From: Roseiarcus sp963813195
GTDB lineage: Bacteria > Pseudomonadota > Alphaproteobacteria > Rhizobiales > Beijerinckiaceae
DNA: 64,000 bases
Direction of reading: 5' to 3'
Assembly: GCA_963813195.1 (NCBI GenBank)
Contig: CAWEYC010000009.1
Coordinates: 24,503 to 88,502 of the forward strand
Made by a program: the position numbers and the translations under genes
Notes under the pieces: model-generated
Databases searched by the model: none
Told to the model about the DNA's origin: nothing
The model's input: only the letters and a program-made list of their open reading frames with translations
Part shown: positions 1 through 9,048 of the stretch, one piece after another
How positions within the stretch are numbered: position 1 is the first letter of the stretch
Layout of the letters: each line of letters starts with the position of its first letter

Positions 1-121
1 CGATAAGCAGGGTCAGAAACGAGCTGTAGCTCAGCGAATTGGTGGAGGAGGCCGCGGAAGCCGCCGCCGACGTCGGCGAGTTCGTTCCGCTGACCGGTGA
101 GGTGGAATTGACCGTGGTCAT
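1..121 (-). CDS. flgD: FlgD, flagellar hook capping/assembly protein (N-terminus only)
   Basis: The minus strand opens with ATG at 121 and runs off the left edge; about 40 residues are visible. They are rich in Ser, Thr and Ala and end in SSFLTLLI, which resembles the segment before the FlgD capping domain (family pattern: FLKLLMAQ). A good ribosome binding site (AAAGGA) lies just upstream. The gene starts 11 bp after flbT, and flgD follows flbT in rhizobial flagellar clusters, so position supports the call. FlgD caps the growing hook and is replaced by FlgK. The fragment is too short to prove function by sequence alone. Confidence 0.72.
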   Translation of the reverse strand, partial: MTTVNSTSPVSGTNSPTSAAASAASSTNSLSYSSFLTLLI

Positions 122-132
122 TGTCGATCCTT

Positions 133-543
133 TCAGGCTGCGTGCGATTTGGGCGGCGTGCGGTTGGGAAACATTTCGCGTTCCTCGAGGGGGAACAGCG
201 CCCGCAACGCCTTCATGGCTTCGAAGTTGCGCGACCGGGCGATCTGCTCCGCGATCGCCTTGAGGCCGGCGATGATCGCGGGGTTTTCAAACGCCTGCAT
301 CGCCGCCTCGATGAGTCGGCGCGACAAGCTGGTCGCCGCGCCGACGGCGCCGGGATCCATCAGCGCGACCTGAACGGCGAAGTAGATCTGGCGAAGCGGG
401 GTCGTGGCCTGGTCCACCTGCATCACATGGTTTTCCAGAAGGAAAGTGACGTCATTCAACAACTCGATTGTCGTCTTTCGGTCGACGCGAATAACCGCGC
501 CGTTGATATAAAGTTTCTCGCCAGCGCGAAGAGTAATATTCAT
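133..543 (-). CDS. flbT: FlbT, flagellin mRNA regulator
   Basis: A 136-residue protein of the FlbT family starting MNITLRAGEKLYING, with the family's VDRKTTIELLNDVTFLLE segment. In Caulobacter FlbT binds the 5' untranslated region of flagellin mRNA and lowers its stability until the hook is finished; in some rhizobia it acts positively. The length is typical. It follows flaF by 7 bp and precedes flgD, the usual alphaproteobacterial order. Its likely target in this window is the flagellin transcript beginning upstream of 28426, whose leader contains two inverted repeats. Confidence 0.95.
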   Translation of the reverse strand: MNITLRAGEKLYINGAVIRVDRKTTIELLNDVTFLLENHVMQVDQATTPLRQIYFAVQVALMDPGAVGAATSLSRRLIEAAMQAFENPAIIAGLKAIAEQIARSRNFEAMKALRALFPLEEREMFPNRTPPKSHAA

Positions 544-550
544 AAAACCC

Positions 551-904
551 TCATTTTAGACCATCGCGAATGATTTCGTTGATCTCGATCATCGGGGTCA
601 GGTCGTGGGTCTGCCCGGTGCGCACGCGATCAATCTCCTTATTCATCCAGATGCCGATCGAAATGATTCCCGCTCGCAATTGCTCCGGCAGTTCGTTCTC
701 CGGGTGTCTCAGGTCGTCGAGAAAGATCGCCCATAGGGCGCGCAAATAGTACAGCGCTTCGATGACCTCGCGCGAGCCGGGACCTCGGGCCCGCGCCGTA
801 CGCAACAGGTCGATGACGCGATCCATGGCTTGGCGCTCTTGCGCCCGCATGACTTGCGGCGATTCCTCGATAACCTCGTTATAAGAGAACTCGTACATCG
901 GCAT
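551..904 (-). CDS. flaF: FlaF, flagellin synthesis/assembly regulator
   Basis: A 117-residue FlaF-family protein. The YNEV(I/V)EE start, the RAxERQAMDRVIDLL stretch and the YYLRALWAIFLDDL core are recognisable. FlaF is needed for flagellin production and secretion in alphaproteobacteria and acts with FlbT, which follows it immediately. The ATG at 904 is the natural start. It sits downstream of flgL in the same transcriptional direction, so it is probably part of the late hook-associated operon. Confidence 0.92.
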   Translation of the reverse strand: MPMYEFSYNEVIEESPQVMRAQERQAMDRVIDLLRTARARGPGSREVIEALYYLRALWAIFLDDLRHPENELPEQLRAGIISIGIWMNKEIDRVRTGQTHDLTPMIEINEIIRDGLK

Positions 905-963
905 TCCCGAGAGTTAAACTGAAGACAATTCGGCGGAGGGAAGATGATAACGAGATTCATCCC

Positions 964-2010
964 CTAGGGTAGGTATTGGGCGAGGCTCATCTTTTGCAGC
1001 TGGGCCGTGAGTTCATAAGCGGTCTGGAGTTGGGTCGACAGCGCATTGATTTGGGTCGCCACCGCGTTCGCATTGACGTTGTCGAGATTGCCGATCTGAG
1101 TTTGCAGGATCGTCATCTGCGAAGACATTGAACTATTGGCGTCGGTGACCTGCTGCAACGACGCGCCGACGGTCGCTTCGGTCCCCGTTATGGAGTTCAA
1201 CCCTTGCGTGATCAGCGAGAGCGCGGTGGAGGCCACCGCCTGTTGCGCCGTCGAGCTCAACTGCGAACCGCCGAAACCCGCGAGCATCGCGTAACCCTCC
1301 GCGAGTTGCTGGAACCCAGGCTCGTTGGCGTTGGTCGACGTGTCGACCGTCTCGCCGGGCGCGATCTCGTTGGTCGTGTTGGTGCTTGAGGCTGACGACC
1401 AATTGCTCGTCCAATTGGTCCCGAACTGCGTGGCGAAGGAACCGCTCAGAAACGTCTGCATTTGGGAGGCCGTAAGGCTCGACGCCTGGGGAGCGGTTGG
1501 CGCGAATCCAAACTCGGCTTGAAACGCCGTAGCCGTCGTGCTCTGAGCGGTCGAAGAGTTTGCCATCGGCGGCACGCCGGAGTTTATGCCGCCGAAGACA
1601 TATTGCCCGTTCGACGTGGTCGTATTGGTCGTAGCGACTAGCGACTGAAGCGCGTTGGCCCCAAGGTTCTGCAATGTCGCGGCGGAATAGGTCCCGGAGG
1701 AACTCCACTCGGTCAAACTGGTCGCCGCCGACTGCGCGCTGCTGAGAATCGAGTTGAGCGCGTCCTGCGCGGTCGTCAGGTTTGTCGTGACGATGCTGTT
1801 GCTGCTGGTCAGCGCCTGCATGAGGTCGTTTTCATTCTTGAGCGACAACTCGTAACCGGACTGATCGCCCAGTTGCAGGCCGATGTCGGCGTATTGGCCG
1901 GTCGTCATTTCGACCCCATCGCTGCTGAGGATCGCTTCGGTCTGCTGGATCGACGGAAGCAGCGCGGTCCCGAGGTAGCTCGTCGATACAAATGATGTGC
2001 TCATGGTCAT
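964..2010 (-). CDS. flgL: FlgL, hook-filament junction protein (HAP3)
   Basis: A 348-residue flagellin-like protein. The N-terminal helix (MSTSFVSTSYLGTALLPSIQ) and the C-terminal QINALSTQLQTAYELTAQLQKMSLAQYL segment are the conserved coiled ends of the FlgL/flagellin family, with a Ser/Thr/Ala-rich middle. FlgL joins the hook-associated zone to the flagellin filament. The ATG at 2010 overlaps the flgK stop as ATGA, so translation is coupled. The ending in YLP and the position after flgK favour FlgL over a second flagellin. Confidence 0.93.
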   Translation of the reverse strand: MTMSTSFVSTSYLGTALLPSIQQTEAILSSDGVEMTTGQYADIGLQLGDQSGYELSLKNENDLMQALTSSNSIVTTNLTTAQDALNSILSSAQSAATSLTEWSSSGTYSAATLQNLGANALQSLVATTNTTTSNGQYVFGGINSGVPPMANSSTAQSTTATAFQAEFGFAPTAPQASSLTASQMQTFLSGSFATQFGTNWTSNWSSASSTNTTNEIAPGETVDTSTNANEPGFQQLAEGYAMLAGFGGSQLSSTAQQAVASTALSLITQGLNSITGTEATVGASLQQVTDANSSMSSQMTILQTQIGNLDNVNANAVATQINALSTQLQTAYELTAQLQKMSLAQYLP

Positions 2011-3515
2011 CCCACCACCGGGTTCACGGAGGTCATAAGGTCGGTAAACATGTTTTCGACGGTCGAGAGCAATTTGGCGGTCGTCGTATATGTGTTCTCG
2101 ATGTTCATCATGTTCGTCATCTCAGTGTCGAGGCTGACCCCAGTCCCATTCGACAGCGCCGAGGTCGCCTGCGTCACCAGCGCATTCTGATAGTCGACCT
2201 GATTGGTCGCCTGCTGATTCTGGCCTTGCAGCCAGCTCACGGACGAATTTGCGTAGGTGGTGAGACTGTCGGACGAGCCGAGGCCGGCGGAGGCGTCGAA
2301 AGATTGCGTCGCCGTCAGCGCGCTGATCATGCCTTGAATGCGGCCGGTGTAGCCCGCCGCGCCCGCCGAGTTGCAGCTATAGTTGGAGCCGTTGATTCCG
2401 CCGTTTTGCAGCAAGCTGACATCGCCGCCCTGGGAAGGGTTGACGGCCGGGTTGACTTCAATGACGCTGGAGAGGCCCGTCGTGCCGTTTGTCGCCGGCA
2501 GACCGGTCGCGCCGGAGTAGGTGAACAGCCCCGGCAGAGAGGGCCCGGCCGGATTCGACTGGTCGGTTTCGGCGAAGGCGTTGATGAGGCCGCCGGCGAT
2601 CTGATCGAGCTGCGACTGATATTGCGGTGCGACCGTGTCGCGCAATTCCGCATCGCCGGCGAGCGCACCCGACTGCACCGCCATCGGCGCCGAGGCGCCG
2701 GTGATCGGCACGCCATCCACGGTCACCGAATTGCCGCTCTGGCCGGCGACCAACGTCGGCGACGCGGTGAAGGAGAGCTGGCTCGCAACGCCGTTCTGAT
2801 AAAGGGTCACGCCACTGTCGGTGTAGATCGACGTCGAGCCGTTCGGGCTGGTCGTCGTCGAAATGCCGATCTGTTGGGAAAGCTGAGTGAGGATCGAGGC
2901 GCGCGTGTTTTCAGCGCTGTCGACGTTGGCGCCCGACGCTTGGCCGGAGACGATCGTCGCGTCGACCTGGGAGAATTGGTTGAGCAGCGAATTGATCGTC
3001 GTGACGGACGAGGCCATGTTCGAGTCGGCCTGCTCGCGCACCTGCTGAACCGTCGAGGCGCCGGTGTTGAGCGACGACGCGAGTTCGGACGCGGCGGTGA
3101 CGACCGATTGGCCGACCGCGGCGTCGCTCGGCGAAGCCTCGTAGGTCACCAAAGCGTTTTGCAGATTCGCCAGCAGCGCGGCTGGCGAGTCGCCGTTCTG
3201 GGTCGCCCCCGACGCCGAAGACGTCGAGGTGCTGTCGTTCACCGTCTGCGCCAGCGTCGCCAGACCGGCCGCGATCGCCTGCTCGCTGGCCGCTTGCGAG
3301 GTCGATGTGTTGACCTGCTCGGACAGCGCGCCGTTCGCCTCGTTGGTGACCGAGGCGACGTTGGAGCCGCCGTAGGCATTGGTCACGACGTTCGCGATTT
3401 GGCGCGCGTAGCCAGTCGTGTTCGCGTTCGCGATATTGCTCGAGATGACCGCCGTCTGCGCGGCGGTCGAAGCGAACGCGGAGCTGATGATGTTGTATGC
3501 GGTGGATAAGCTCAT
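2007..3515 (-). CDS. flgK: FlgK, hook-associated protein 1
   Basis: A 502-residue FlgK. The N-terminus has the rod/hook motif ISSNIANANTTGYARQ near residues 24-39, and the C-terminus has the LDTEMTNMMNIENTYTTTAKLL pattern typical of axial proteins. FlgK replaces the hook cap and forms the first junction ring of the filament. It is coupled to flgL by an ATGA overlap and follows flgE with a 30-bp gap. Length and composition (few charged residues, no Cys-rich parts) fit the family. Confidence 0.96.
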   Translation of the reverse strand: MSLSTAYNIISSAFASTAAQTAVISSNIANANTTGYARQIANVVTNAYGGSNVASVTNEANGALSEQVNTSTSQAASEQAIAAGLATLAQTVNDSTSTSSASGATQNGDSPAALLANLQNALVTYEASPSDAAVGQSVVTAASELASSLNTGASTVQQVREQADSNMASSVTTINSLLNQFSQVDATIVSGQASGANVDSAENTRASILTQLSQQIGISTTTSPNGSTSIYTDSGVTLYQNGVASQLSFTASPTLVAGQSGNSVTVDGVPITGASAPMAVQSGALAGDAELRDTVAPQYQSQLDQIAGGLINAFAETDQSNPAGPSLPGLFTYSGATGLPATNGTTGLSSVIEVNPAVNPSQGGDVSLLQNGGINGSNYSCNSAGAAGYTGRIQGMISALTATQSFDASAGLGSSDSLTTYANSSVSWLQGQNQQATNQVDYQNALVTQATSALSNGTGVSLDTEMTNMMNIENTYTTTAKLLSTVENMFTDLMTSVNPVVG

Positions 3516-3545
3516 CGCGCAATCCCCATAGTGTGTGCGAGGCGA

Positions 3546-4844
3546 TTACGCCTTCAGATTGTTGAGAACGTCCAGCAGATCCGCTCCGGTCTGGAACACC
3601 TTGGAATTGGCCTGATAGGAGCTCTGCGCCTCGATCATTTGCGTCAGCTCGGTGGCGAGATCCACGGTCGAGTCTTCGAGCGAGGAGGAGACGAGCGTGC
3701 CGAGACCGCTGTTTCCAGGTAGTGCGGGCCGGATGGCGCCGGATGCCTCATTAGCCTCATAGGCGTCGCCGTTGACGGAAGTGAGATTGTCCTCGCTCGC
3801 CACCGTCGCCAATGGAATGTCATAACCCGGGTTGGTTTCCCCGTTGCTGTAGATGAAGCTGAGTGTGCCGTTGGAGCTGAACGACGTGCCGGTCAGAGTA
3901 CCCGCCGCGTTGCCGTTGGCGCTGGAGGCGTTGACGGCGAAAGCCGACTCGAGCTGAGTCGTCGAACTGAGATCGAGGCTCATCGTCCGGCCGTTGGGTA
4001 CGGTGAGGGAGAATGTCGAGGCGGTGGTCGTCGTCACCCCTCCGACTGTCTCGGTCACACCGGTCAGTGCGCCCGTCGTCGGGTTGAACGTCAGCGTCCC
4101 GGTCGCCAGGGGCGCCGCTGAATAGGGGAAACCGCCGCCCGCGCTTGCGTCCGCGGCGCTGTAAGCGTCGACCTCCCACGTCGGGTCGCCCGCGGCGTTC
4201 GGGCCGGCATTGGTTAAGTAGAGATTGATCGTTTGGGAGCCGCCCAAATTGTCGTAGGTGACCATCGAGGTTTCGGAGGTGTAGGCCGTGTTCGCCGTGT
4301 TGGGGTAGACGGAAGGCAAATCCGCTGCGGCGACGGTGGTCGCGCTCGCGTCCAAGTTCAGCGACAGCGCGCCGGAGGTGGTCGGTGTATCCAGTTCGCC
4401 GGACGTGGTGACATTGACCTTTGTCAGGTCGCCGACCGAGATCGATCCGGTCGGCTGGCCGTTCTGCACGTCTTTCCCCATCAGATAGTAGCCGGCCGAA
4501 TTGACGAGGTCGCCCTGCGCGTCCGGCACGAAGGAGCCGTTCCTAGTGAGAAAGGTGTTGCCGCTCGAATCGGACACGATGAAATATCCGTCGCCTTGAA
4601 TCGCGAGATCTGTCGGGACCGTCGTGCCGACGACGTTGCCCTGCAGCGAGTTGAGGTTCTGCACGCTCGTGTCGACGCCGCCGCCGGCGCTGGAGGCGCT
4701 GCCAGCCTGATCGACGATCGCCGAGAAATCCGTTTCGGAGTTCTTGTAGCCGGTGGTGTTGGCGTTGGCGATGTTCTGCGAAATGGTCGAAAGCCAGTTC
4801 GAGTTGGCCAACATACCGGAAACTGCCGTGCCCAACATGCTCAT
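3546..4844 (-). CDS. flgE: FlgE, flagellar hook protein
   Basis: FlgE of 432 residues. I place the start at the ATG at 4844 (MSMLGTAVSGMLANSN), which has a GAGGGGAC ribosome binding site; the open frame upstream (to 4967) looks non-coding. The N-terminal ISQNIANANTTGYKNSETDFS motif and the C-terminal MIEAQSSYQANSKVFQTGADLLD helix are hallmarks of hook and rod proteins. Roughly 80 bp separate it from fliP, enough for an internal promoter that would let hook genes be expressed as a later class. Confidence 0.95.
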   Translation of the reverse strand: MSMLGTAVSGMLANSNWLSTISQNIANANTTGYKNSETDFSAIVDQAGSASSAGGGVDTSVQNLNSLQGNVVGTTVPTDLAIQGDGYFIVSDSSGNTFLTRNGSFVPDAQGDLVNSAGYYLMGKDVQNGQPTGSISVGDLTKVNVTTSGELDTPTTSGALSLNLDASATTVAAADLPSVYPNTANTAYTSETSMVTYDNLGGSQTINLYLTNAGPNAAGDPTWEVDAYSAADASAGGGFPYSAAPLATGTLTFNPTTGALTGVTETVGGVTTTTASTFSLTVPNGRTMSLDLSSTTQLESAFAVNASSANGNAAGTLTGTSFSSNGTLSFIYSNGETNPGYDIPLATVASEDNLTSVNGDAYEANEASGAIRPALPGNSGLGTLVSSSLEDSTVDLATELTQMIEAQSSYQANSKVFQTGADLLDVLNNLKA

Positions 4845-4924
4845 AGAAAAGTCCCCTCGGGGTTTGTAAGTCCAACTAACAATCATTCCCTTGCGCGGGG
4901 CTGATTGCCCCCGCTCGGCGGCCG

Positions 4925-5659
4925 TCAATTGACCGATCGCACCAAGCTGCCGATGAGCAGGTTCCACCCGTCGACCAGCACAAAGAACAAGATCTTGACG
5001 GGCAGCGAGATGACCGACGGCGGCAGCATCATCATGCCCATCGACATGGTGAGCGCCGCGACGATCATGTCGATGACGAGAAACGGCAGGACGATGAGAA
5101 ACCCGATCTCGAATCCCCGCCGCAATTCGGAAATCATGAAAGCGGGAATGAGGATCCGCAAATCGACGGTCGAGCGATCCTTGATCTGAAAGCTGCCCTT
5201 CGACAAATCTTCGAACAGCGCGATATCCTTCTCGCGAACCTGCGCGAGCATGAATTCGCGAAAGGGCTGCGTGATGGCGACGAACGCCTCCTGCTGGCTG
5301 ATGGCGTTATCCATCAGCGGCTTGAGGCCGTTCTGCCACGCCTTGTCGAAGGTGGGGGCCATGACGAAGAAGGTCATGAACAGCGACAGGCTGATCAGCA
5401 CGAGATTGGCGGGCGTGCTCTGCAAACCCAGCCCCGAGCGCAAGAAGGAGAGCGCGACGGTGAATCGCGTGAAACTGGTGACCATGATCAAGAGACCAGG
5501 GGCGACGGACAGAACGGTCAGAATTGCGACCAATTGAATGATGCGCGCGGTGGCCGACGCACCACCGTTCGGAATCAGTGAGCCGAGATCGACAGTTTGG
5601 GCATTGGCCGCCGAAACAGTCAAAAGCAGCGCAACCGCGCCGCCACTCAAGCGCTTCAT
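4925..5659 (-). CDS. fliP: FliP, flagellar export gate protein
   Basis: A 244-residue FliP of the type III export gate. It has an N-terminal cleavable-type signal sequence, then membrane segments near residues 40-60, 80-110, 185-205 and 215-235. The family pieces TRFTVALSFLRSGLG and RRGFEIGFLIVLPFLVIDMIVA are present. FliP with FliQ and FliR forms the export channel; the other two are not in the window. The ATG at 5659 overlaps the fliL stop by four bases. Confidence 0.96.
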   Translation of the reverse strand: MKRLSGGAVALLLTVSAANAQTVDLGSLIPNGGASATARIIQLVAILTVLSVAPGLLIMVTSFTRFTVALSFLRSGLGLQSTPANLVLISLSLFMTFFVMAPTFDKAWQNGLKPLMDNAISQQEAFVAITQPFREFMLAQVREKDIALFEDLSKGSFQIKDRSTVDLRILIPAFMISELRRGFEIGFLIVLPFLVIDMIVAALTMSMGMMMLPPSVISLPVKILFFVLVDGWNLLIGSLVRSVN

Positions 5660-6135
5660 TGGACCACCAAAGTGCGGACGATGAGTTCGGTGACCTTGCC
5701 GCCCGAGCGGATCGAGGCGCGCTCGTTGAGGTCCTGCCTAATGTTCTGCAGTCCGATCGGACCCTCGACTTGCGCCAGTGTGACGGTGCGCAGATACGCG
5801 AGCTCGTCGGCCGCGATCTCGCCGGCCATGACCTCGGGGTGGGGAAGCGTCTTGGCGTCGTATACGATCGAGGCTTCCAAGCGGATCCAGGTATCCGCCG
5901 GCCCACCAAGATTCGTGACGATCGGCGGCATCTCGAACAAGCCGGTGGTCGCCGGCGCGTGCGGGGCGGCCGCATGCTGGTCCTTTTGGCTCGCCTCCAC
6001 TGGCGCTGTCGGGATGGCGAATACGGCGCCCATCGTCGCGGCGATCACGGTGACGATCAGCGCCGCGACGATCGTCTGCACGATCGACGGCGCGGCGGTA
6101 GCCTGCTGTTGCTTGGACGCGGAATCGGTGGCCAT
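5656..6135 (-). CDS. fliL: FliL, basal-body stator-associated protein
   Basis: A 159-residue FliL: a single membrane segment near residues 20-42 followed by a periplasmic domain with PPIVTNLGGPADTWIRLEASI and a C-terminal ELIVRTLVVQ. FliL forms a ring around the MotA/MotB stator and supports torque. It lies between flgH and fliP, as in other rhizobial clusters, and is coupled to fliP by overlap. Confidence 0.93.
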   Translation of the reverse strand: MATDSASKQQQATAAPSIVQTIVAALIVTVIAATMGAVFAIPTAPVEASQKDQHAAAPHAPATTGLFEMPPIVTNLGGPADTWIRLEASIVYDAKTLPHPEVMAGEIAADELAYLRTVTLAQVEGPIGLQNIRQDLNERASIRSGGKVTELIVRTLVVQ

Positions 6136-6156
6136 GGAGCTGATGTCCCCGAGCTC

Positions 6157-6876
6157 TCAGAAGGGCTTCACGAAATCGTAGACTTCCTGGCCCCACGAGG
6201 GCTGCTGGACCTCAGTCAGACGGCCTCGCCCCCCGTACGAGATGCGAGCCTCGGCGATCCGGTCGTAGGAGATCGTATTGCTGTGGGAGATGTCATAGGG
6301 CCGCACGATGCCGGCGACGGTGAGTTGGCGCAGTTCGTAATTCACCCGCACTTCCTGCGAGCCGCTGATGACCAGATTGCCGTTCGGCAGGACTTCCGTG
6401 ACGACCGCTGCAACCGACACCTGGATTTGCTCTTGGCGGTCGATATTGCCCGCGCCTTGAGTCGTCGATGTCGAATTGATGCCCGCCGTCAAGGTCGAAG
6501 GCTGGGTCTGCGAATTGCCGGTGCTCACGCCCCAATCGACATTCACGTTCGAATTCGCCGTCTTCGAGCGATCGGTGGAATTGTCGAGTGACGCCTTGTC
6601 GTTGATCGAGATGATGACGGTGACGATGTCGCCGACGTTGCTGATGCGCTGATCGGTGTAGAAATTGATCGGCGGCCCATGGCCGCGAGTCGGGCGCGTT
6701 GGGTCGAGACGGGCGACGGCGGCGTCCTCGGCGGCGCGCTCGCTCGCCGCCGCCAGGCCGCTGCCGACCGGCGAAAGGCTGGGTTCGCGCATGAGGTCGG
6801 GGGGGTAGCCGCCGCAGCCGGCGAGACCCGAAGCGAACACCACGACGAGAAGAACTCTTGCCTCGGAACCGCGCAT
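6157..6876 (-). CDS. flgH: FlgH, L-ring lipoprotein
   Basis: FlgH of 239 residues. The start at 6876 overlaps the motE stop (TGATG), and the signal peptide ends in a lipobox, LAGCG, so the protein is an outer-membrane lipoprotein. The FYTDQRISNVGDIVTVII segment and the C-terminal GIVRPYDISHSNTISYDRIAEARISYGG region are family hallmarks. FlgH makes the L ring around the rod in the outer membrane. The longer open frame to 7440 is only the shadow of motE and is not used. Confidence 0.94.
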   Translation of the reverse strand: MRGSEARVLLVVVFASGLAGCGGYPPDLMREPSLSPVGSGLAAASERAAEDAAVARLDPTRPTRGHGPPINFYTDQRISNVGDIVTVIISINDKASLDNSTDRSKTANSNVNVDWGVSTGNSQTQPSTLTAGINSTSTTQGAGNIDRQEQIQVSVAAVVTEVLPNGNLVISGSQEVRVNYELRQLTVAGIVRPYDISHSNTISYDRIAEARISYGGRGRLTEVQQPSWGQEVYDFVKPF

Positions 6877-7406
6877 CACGACTTCTTTTCGACGCCGGGA
6901 GCCGCAGCCCCGGATATGAGGCCGGTCAACTTGCTTGCCTTGGCCGCGTCCATCTCGTTGAAGATCGCGCTCGCGTTGCGCGCATTGAGTTTGCTCAGAA
7001 TCGCCGCCGCCATCGCCTCGTCCATGGACGCCATTTGCGCGGCGGCCGCCTGCGGATCCATCTTGGCGTAGATCGCCACCACGTCGGCGCTCGCCGTGTT
7101 CATCATGGTCTCGCGCTTGGCCACCCAGTCGCGCGCCTCCGCCTCCTTCGCGTCGAGATCGGCGATGCGTTGGGTGATTTGTCCCTGCAATTCCGTCAGG
7201 CGCTTCGTCTCCCAGGCGACGCGCGCCTCCGCCGCGGCCGGGGCGACATTGTCGCAATAACGGGCGACCCCGTCCGCGCCCTTGTCCGATACGCCCGCGT
7301 TCGGCTTTTGCCTCGCATCGTTTTGGGCGACGACGCCCTGACTGGCGTAAGCCGTGGCCAGGATGAACGCGCCGATAGCGGCGAAGCGGTTGGCGGTTTT
7401 GATCAT
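6876..7406 (-). CDS. motE: MotE, periplasmic chaperone for MotC
   Basis: A 176-residue MotE-like protein with an N-terminal signal peptide ending near VVAQ, a coiled-coil middle (roughly residues 60-105) and a MotE/MgtE-like C-terminal part (VAIYAKMDPQAAAAQMA ... ARNASAIFNEMDAAKA). In Sinorhizobium MotE folds and stabilises the periplasmic motility protein MotC, which is encoded in this window at 23081-24262. It is translationally coupled to flgH. The flgI-motE-flgH order matches rhizobia. Confidence 0.9.
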   Translation of the reverse strand: MIKTANRFAAIGAFILATAYASQGVVAQNDARQKPNAGVSDKGADGVARYCDNVAPAAAEARVAWETKRLTELQGQITQRIADLDAKEAEARDWVAKRETMMNTASADVVAIYAKMDPQAAAAQMASMDEAMAAAILSKLNARNASAIFNEMDAAKASKLTGLISGAAAPGVEKKS

Positions 7407-7474
7407 GTTGGGGCTGAGGTGGAGGAACCGATGCGCGCAACTTGCCGCGCGCGCCTTGCGCCGGGCTGACCCGG

Positions 7475-8572
7475 TTATTGCACGATGAGATCGGCTTGCA
7501 GGGCGCCAGCCGTCTTGATCGCCTGGAGAATCGCGATGATGTCGCTCGGCTTGACGCCGATTCGGTTGAGCCCGTTCACCAGCGCGCGCAGGCTCGAGCC
7601 GCCGACGATCGCCACCTGACCGCCGGGTTGTTCGACGTCGATCTGCGTGCGCGGCAGCACCACTGTCGTTCCCTTCGACAGCGGCGCCGGTTGCGAGGCG
7701 ACCGGCGTCTCCGACACCCTCACCGAGAGGGTTCCATGCGTCACCGCGACCGTCGAGATTTGAACGTCCTGGCCGATCACCACGGTGCCGGTCCTCGCGT
7801 CGAGCACGACGCGGGCGACAGCGTCCGGCTCGATGCTCAACTCGCCGATCTCCGCCATGTAGCGCGTTACGCTGATAGTTGGCGGGCGAAACAATTCGAC
7901 GGATCGGCTGTCGACCTCGAACGCCGAGCGACGATGGAATCGCTGTTGAGAATAGGCATTGACCGCGTCGACGATCCGCACCGCGGTGTTGTAGTCGGGA
8001 TTTCTCAGCTCGAGAATCAGGCGCAGTTCGTCCGGAGGCGCCGGCACGGCGCGTTCGATGATCGCGCCGTTCGAGATGCGTCCGGCCGTCGGCACCCCTT
8101 GCGACAATGTCTGGGCCTGGCCAGCCGCTTCGAAGCCCGTGATCGACAGGGCGCCTTGTGCGCTCGCATAGAGCTGACCGTCGGATCCGGACAATTGCGT
8201 CAGCAGCAAAGTGCCGCCCATCAGCGAGGTCGCGTCGCCGAGCGCCGACACCGTGACGTCGAGACGCGAACCGGCATCCATTCCAACCGGCAGGTCCGCG
8301 GTGACGATCACGGCCGCGACGTTGCGATTTCGCAACTGGCTGCCACGCACGTTGAGGCCCATGTGATCGAGCATCGACTGAATCGACTGCTCAGTGAACG
8401 GAACATTGCGCAGTGTGTCCCCGGTGCCTTGCAGACCGACCACCAGACCGTAGCCGATGAGTTGATCGTCGCGCGCGCCGCGTAACGAGGTCACGTCCTT
8501 AATACGCACGGCCGCCAGCGCCTGGCCGGCGAATGCGCAAAGAATTAGTGTCAAAATCAAGCGTTTCATCAC
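7475..8572 (-). CDS. flgI: FlgI, P-ring protein
   Basis: A 365-residue FlgI with a signal peptide (about residues 1-20, ending ALAA), then VRIKDVTSLRGARDDQLIGYGLVVGL, the standard opening of mature P-ring protein. Later pieces (NRNVAAVIVTADLP, RVVLDARTGTVVIGQDV, IGVKPSDIIAILQAIKTAGAL) are also family-specific. FlgI forms the periplasmic P ring around the rod, with FlgA as its chaperone. Its start overlaps the flgA stop as ATGA, matching that partnership. Confidence 0.97.
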   Translation of the reverse strand: MMKRLILTLILCAFAGQALAAVRIKDVTSLRGARDDQLIGYGLVVGLQGTGDTLRNVPFTEQSIQSMLDHMGLNVRGSQLRNRNVAAVIVTADLPVGMDAGSRLDVTVSALGDATSLMGGTLLLTQLSGSDGQLYASAQGALSITGFEAAGQAQTLSQGVPTAGRISNGAIIERAVPAPPDELRLILELRNPDYNTAVRIVDAVNAYSQQRFHRRSAFEVDSRSVELFRPPTISVTRYMAEIGELSIEPDAVARVVLDARTGTVVIGQDVQISTVAVTHGTLSVRVSETPVASQPAPLSKGTTVVLPRTQIDVEQPGGQVAIVGGSSLRALVNGLNRIGVKPSDIIAILQAIKTAGALQADLIVQ

Positions 8573-9036
8573 CCGCCGCTCACGCGCACCGTGCCGTCCG
8601 GTTGGACCGCCCCTGAAACCGTCACGCCGCTATCGCTGTTGCGCACCTTGATGACGTCGCCAGCCGCGCCATCCTGCAAGGCAGAGCCTACCGTAACGAT
8701 CATAAGGCCGCCCTCGCTGAAGACGAGGCTGACTTGGGAGCCGTTGGCGACGAGACGCGGCGTATCGATCCCCGCTAGTGGAATCGCGACGCCGGGCAAC
8801 AAAGTCCGCCGCGCGATCTTGCCGATCAGTTGCGAACGTGTCTGGGCGATCGGCTCGACGCCCCTGGCCACCTCGACCGGCCGGTCCGCGAGCATATCGT
8901 CGCGAATGATGTCGCCGGGGTAGATCACGGTCTTCGGGGTGGGGAAAGAGGCGGCCTCTTGCGCCAGCGCGCCGAGGCCGGGCGCGAGCCACAGGCCCAA
9001 CGAAGCCAGCAAGGCGGCGATCCGGTTCACGCGCAT
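8569..9036 (-). CDS. flgA: FlgA, P-ring assembly chaperone
   Basis: A 155-residue secreted SAF-domain protein with a signal peptide over residues 1-25. It contains VIYPGDIIRDDMLADRPV and the C-terminal AAGDVIKVRNSDSGVTVSGAVQPDGTVRV characteristic of FlgA. FlgA assists polymerisation of FlgI into the P ring in the periplasm. It lies between flgG and flgI and is shorter than the enterobacterial protein (about 220 residues), which is usual for rhizobia. Confidence 0.93.
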   Translation of the reverse strand: MRVNRIAALLASLGLWLAPGLGALAQEAASFPTPKTVIYPGDIIRDDMLADRPVEVARGVEPIAQTRSQLIGKIARRTLLPGVAIPLAGIDTPRLVANGSQVSLVFSEGGLMIVTVGSALQDGAAGDVIKVRNSDSGVTVSGAVQPDGTVRVSGG

Positions 9037-9048
9037 GGCGCCGTCTCC

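Noticed and set aside
1992..3509. A 505-residue plus-strand open frame opposite flgK
   Set aside because: It is the mirror of flgK, extremely Arg-rich, without a binding site or recognisable domain.
7442..8485. A 347-residue plus-strand frame opposite flgI
   Set aside because: Arg/His-rich antisense shadow of a clear flgI.
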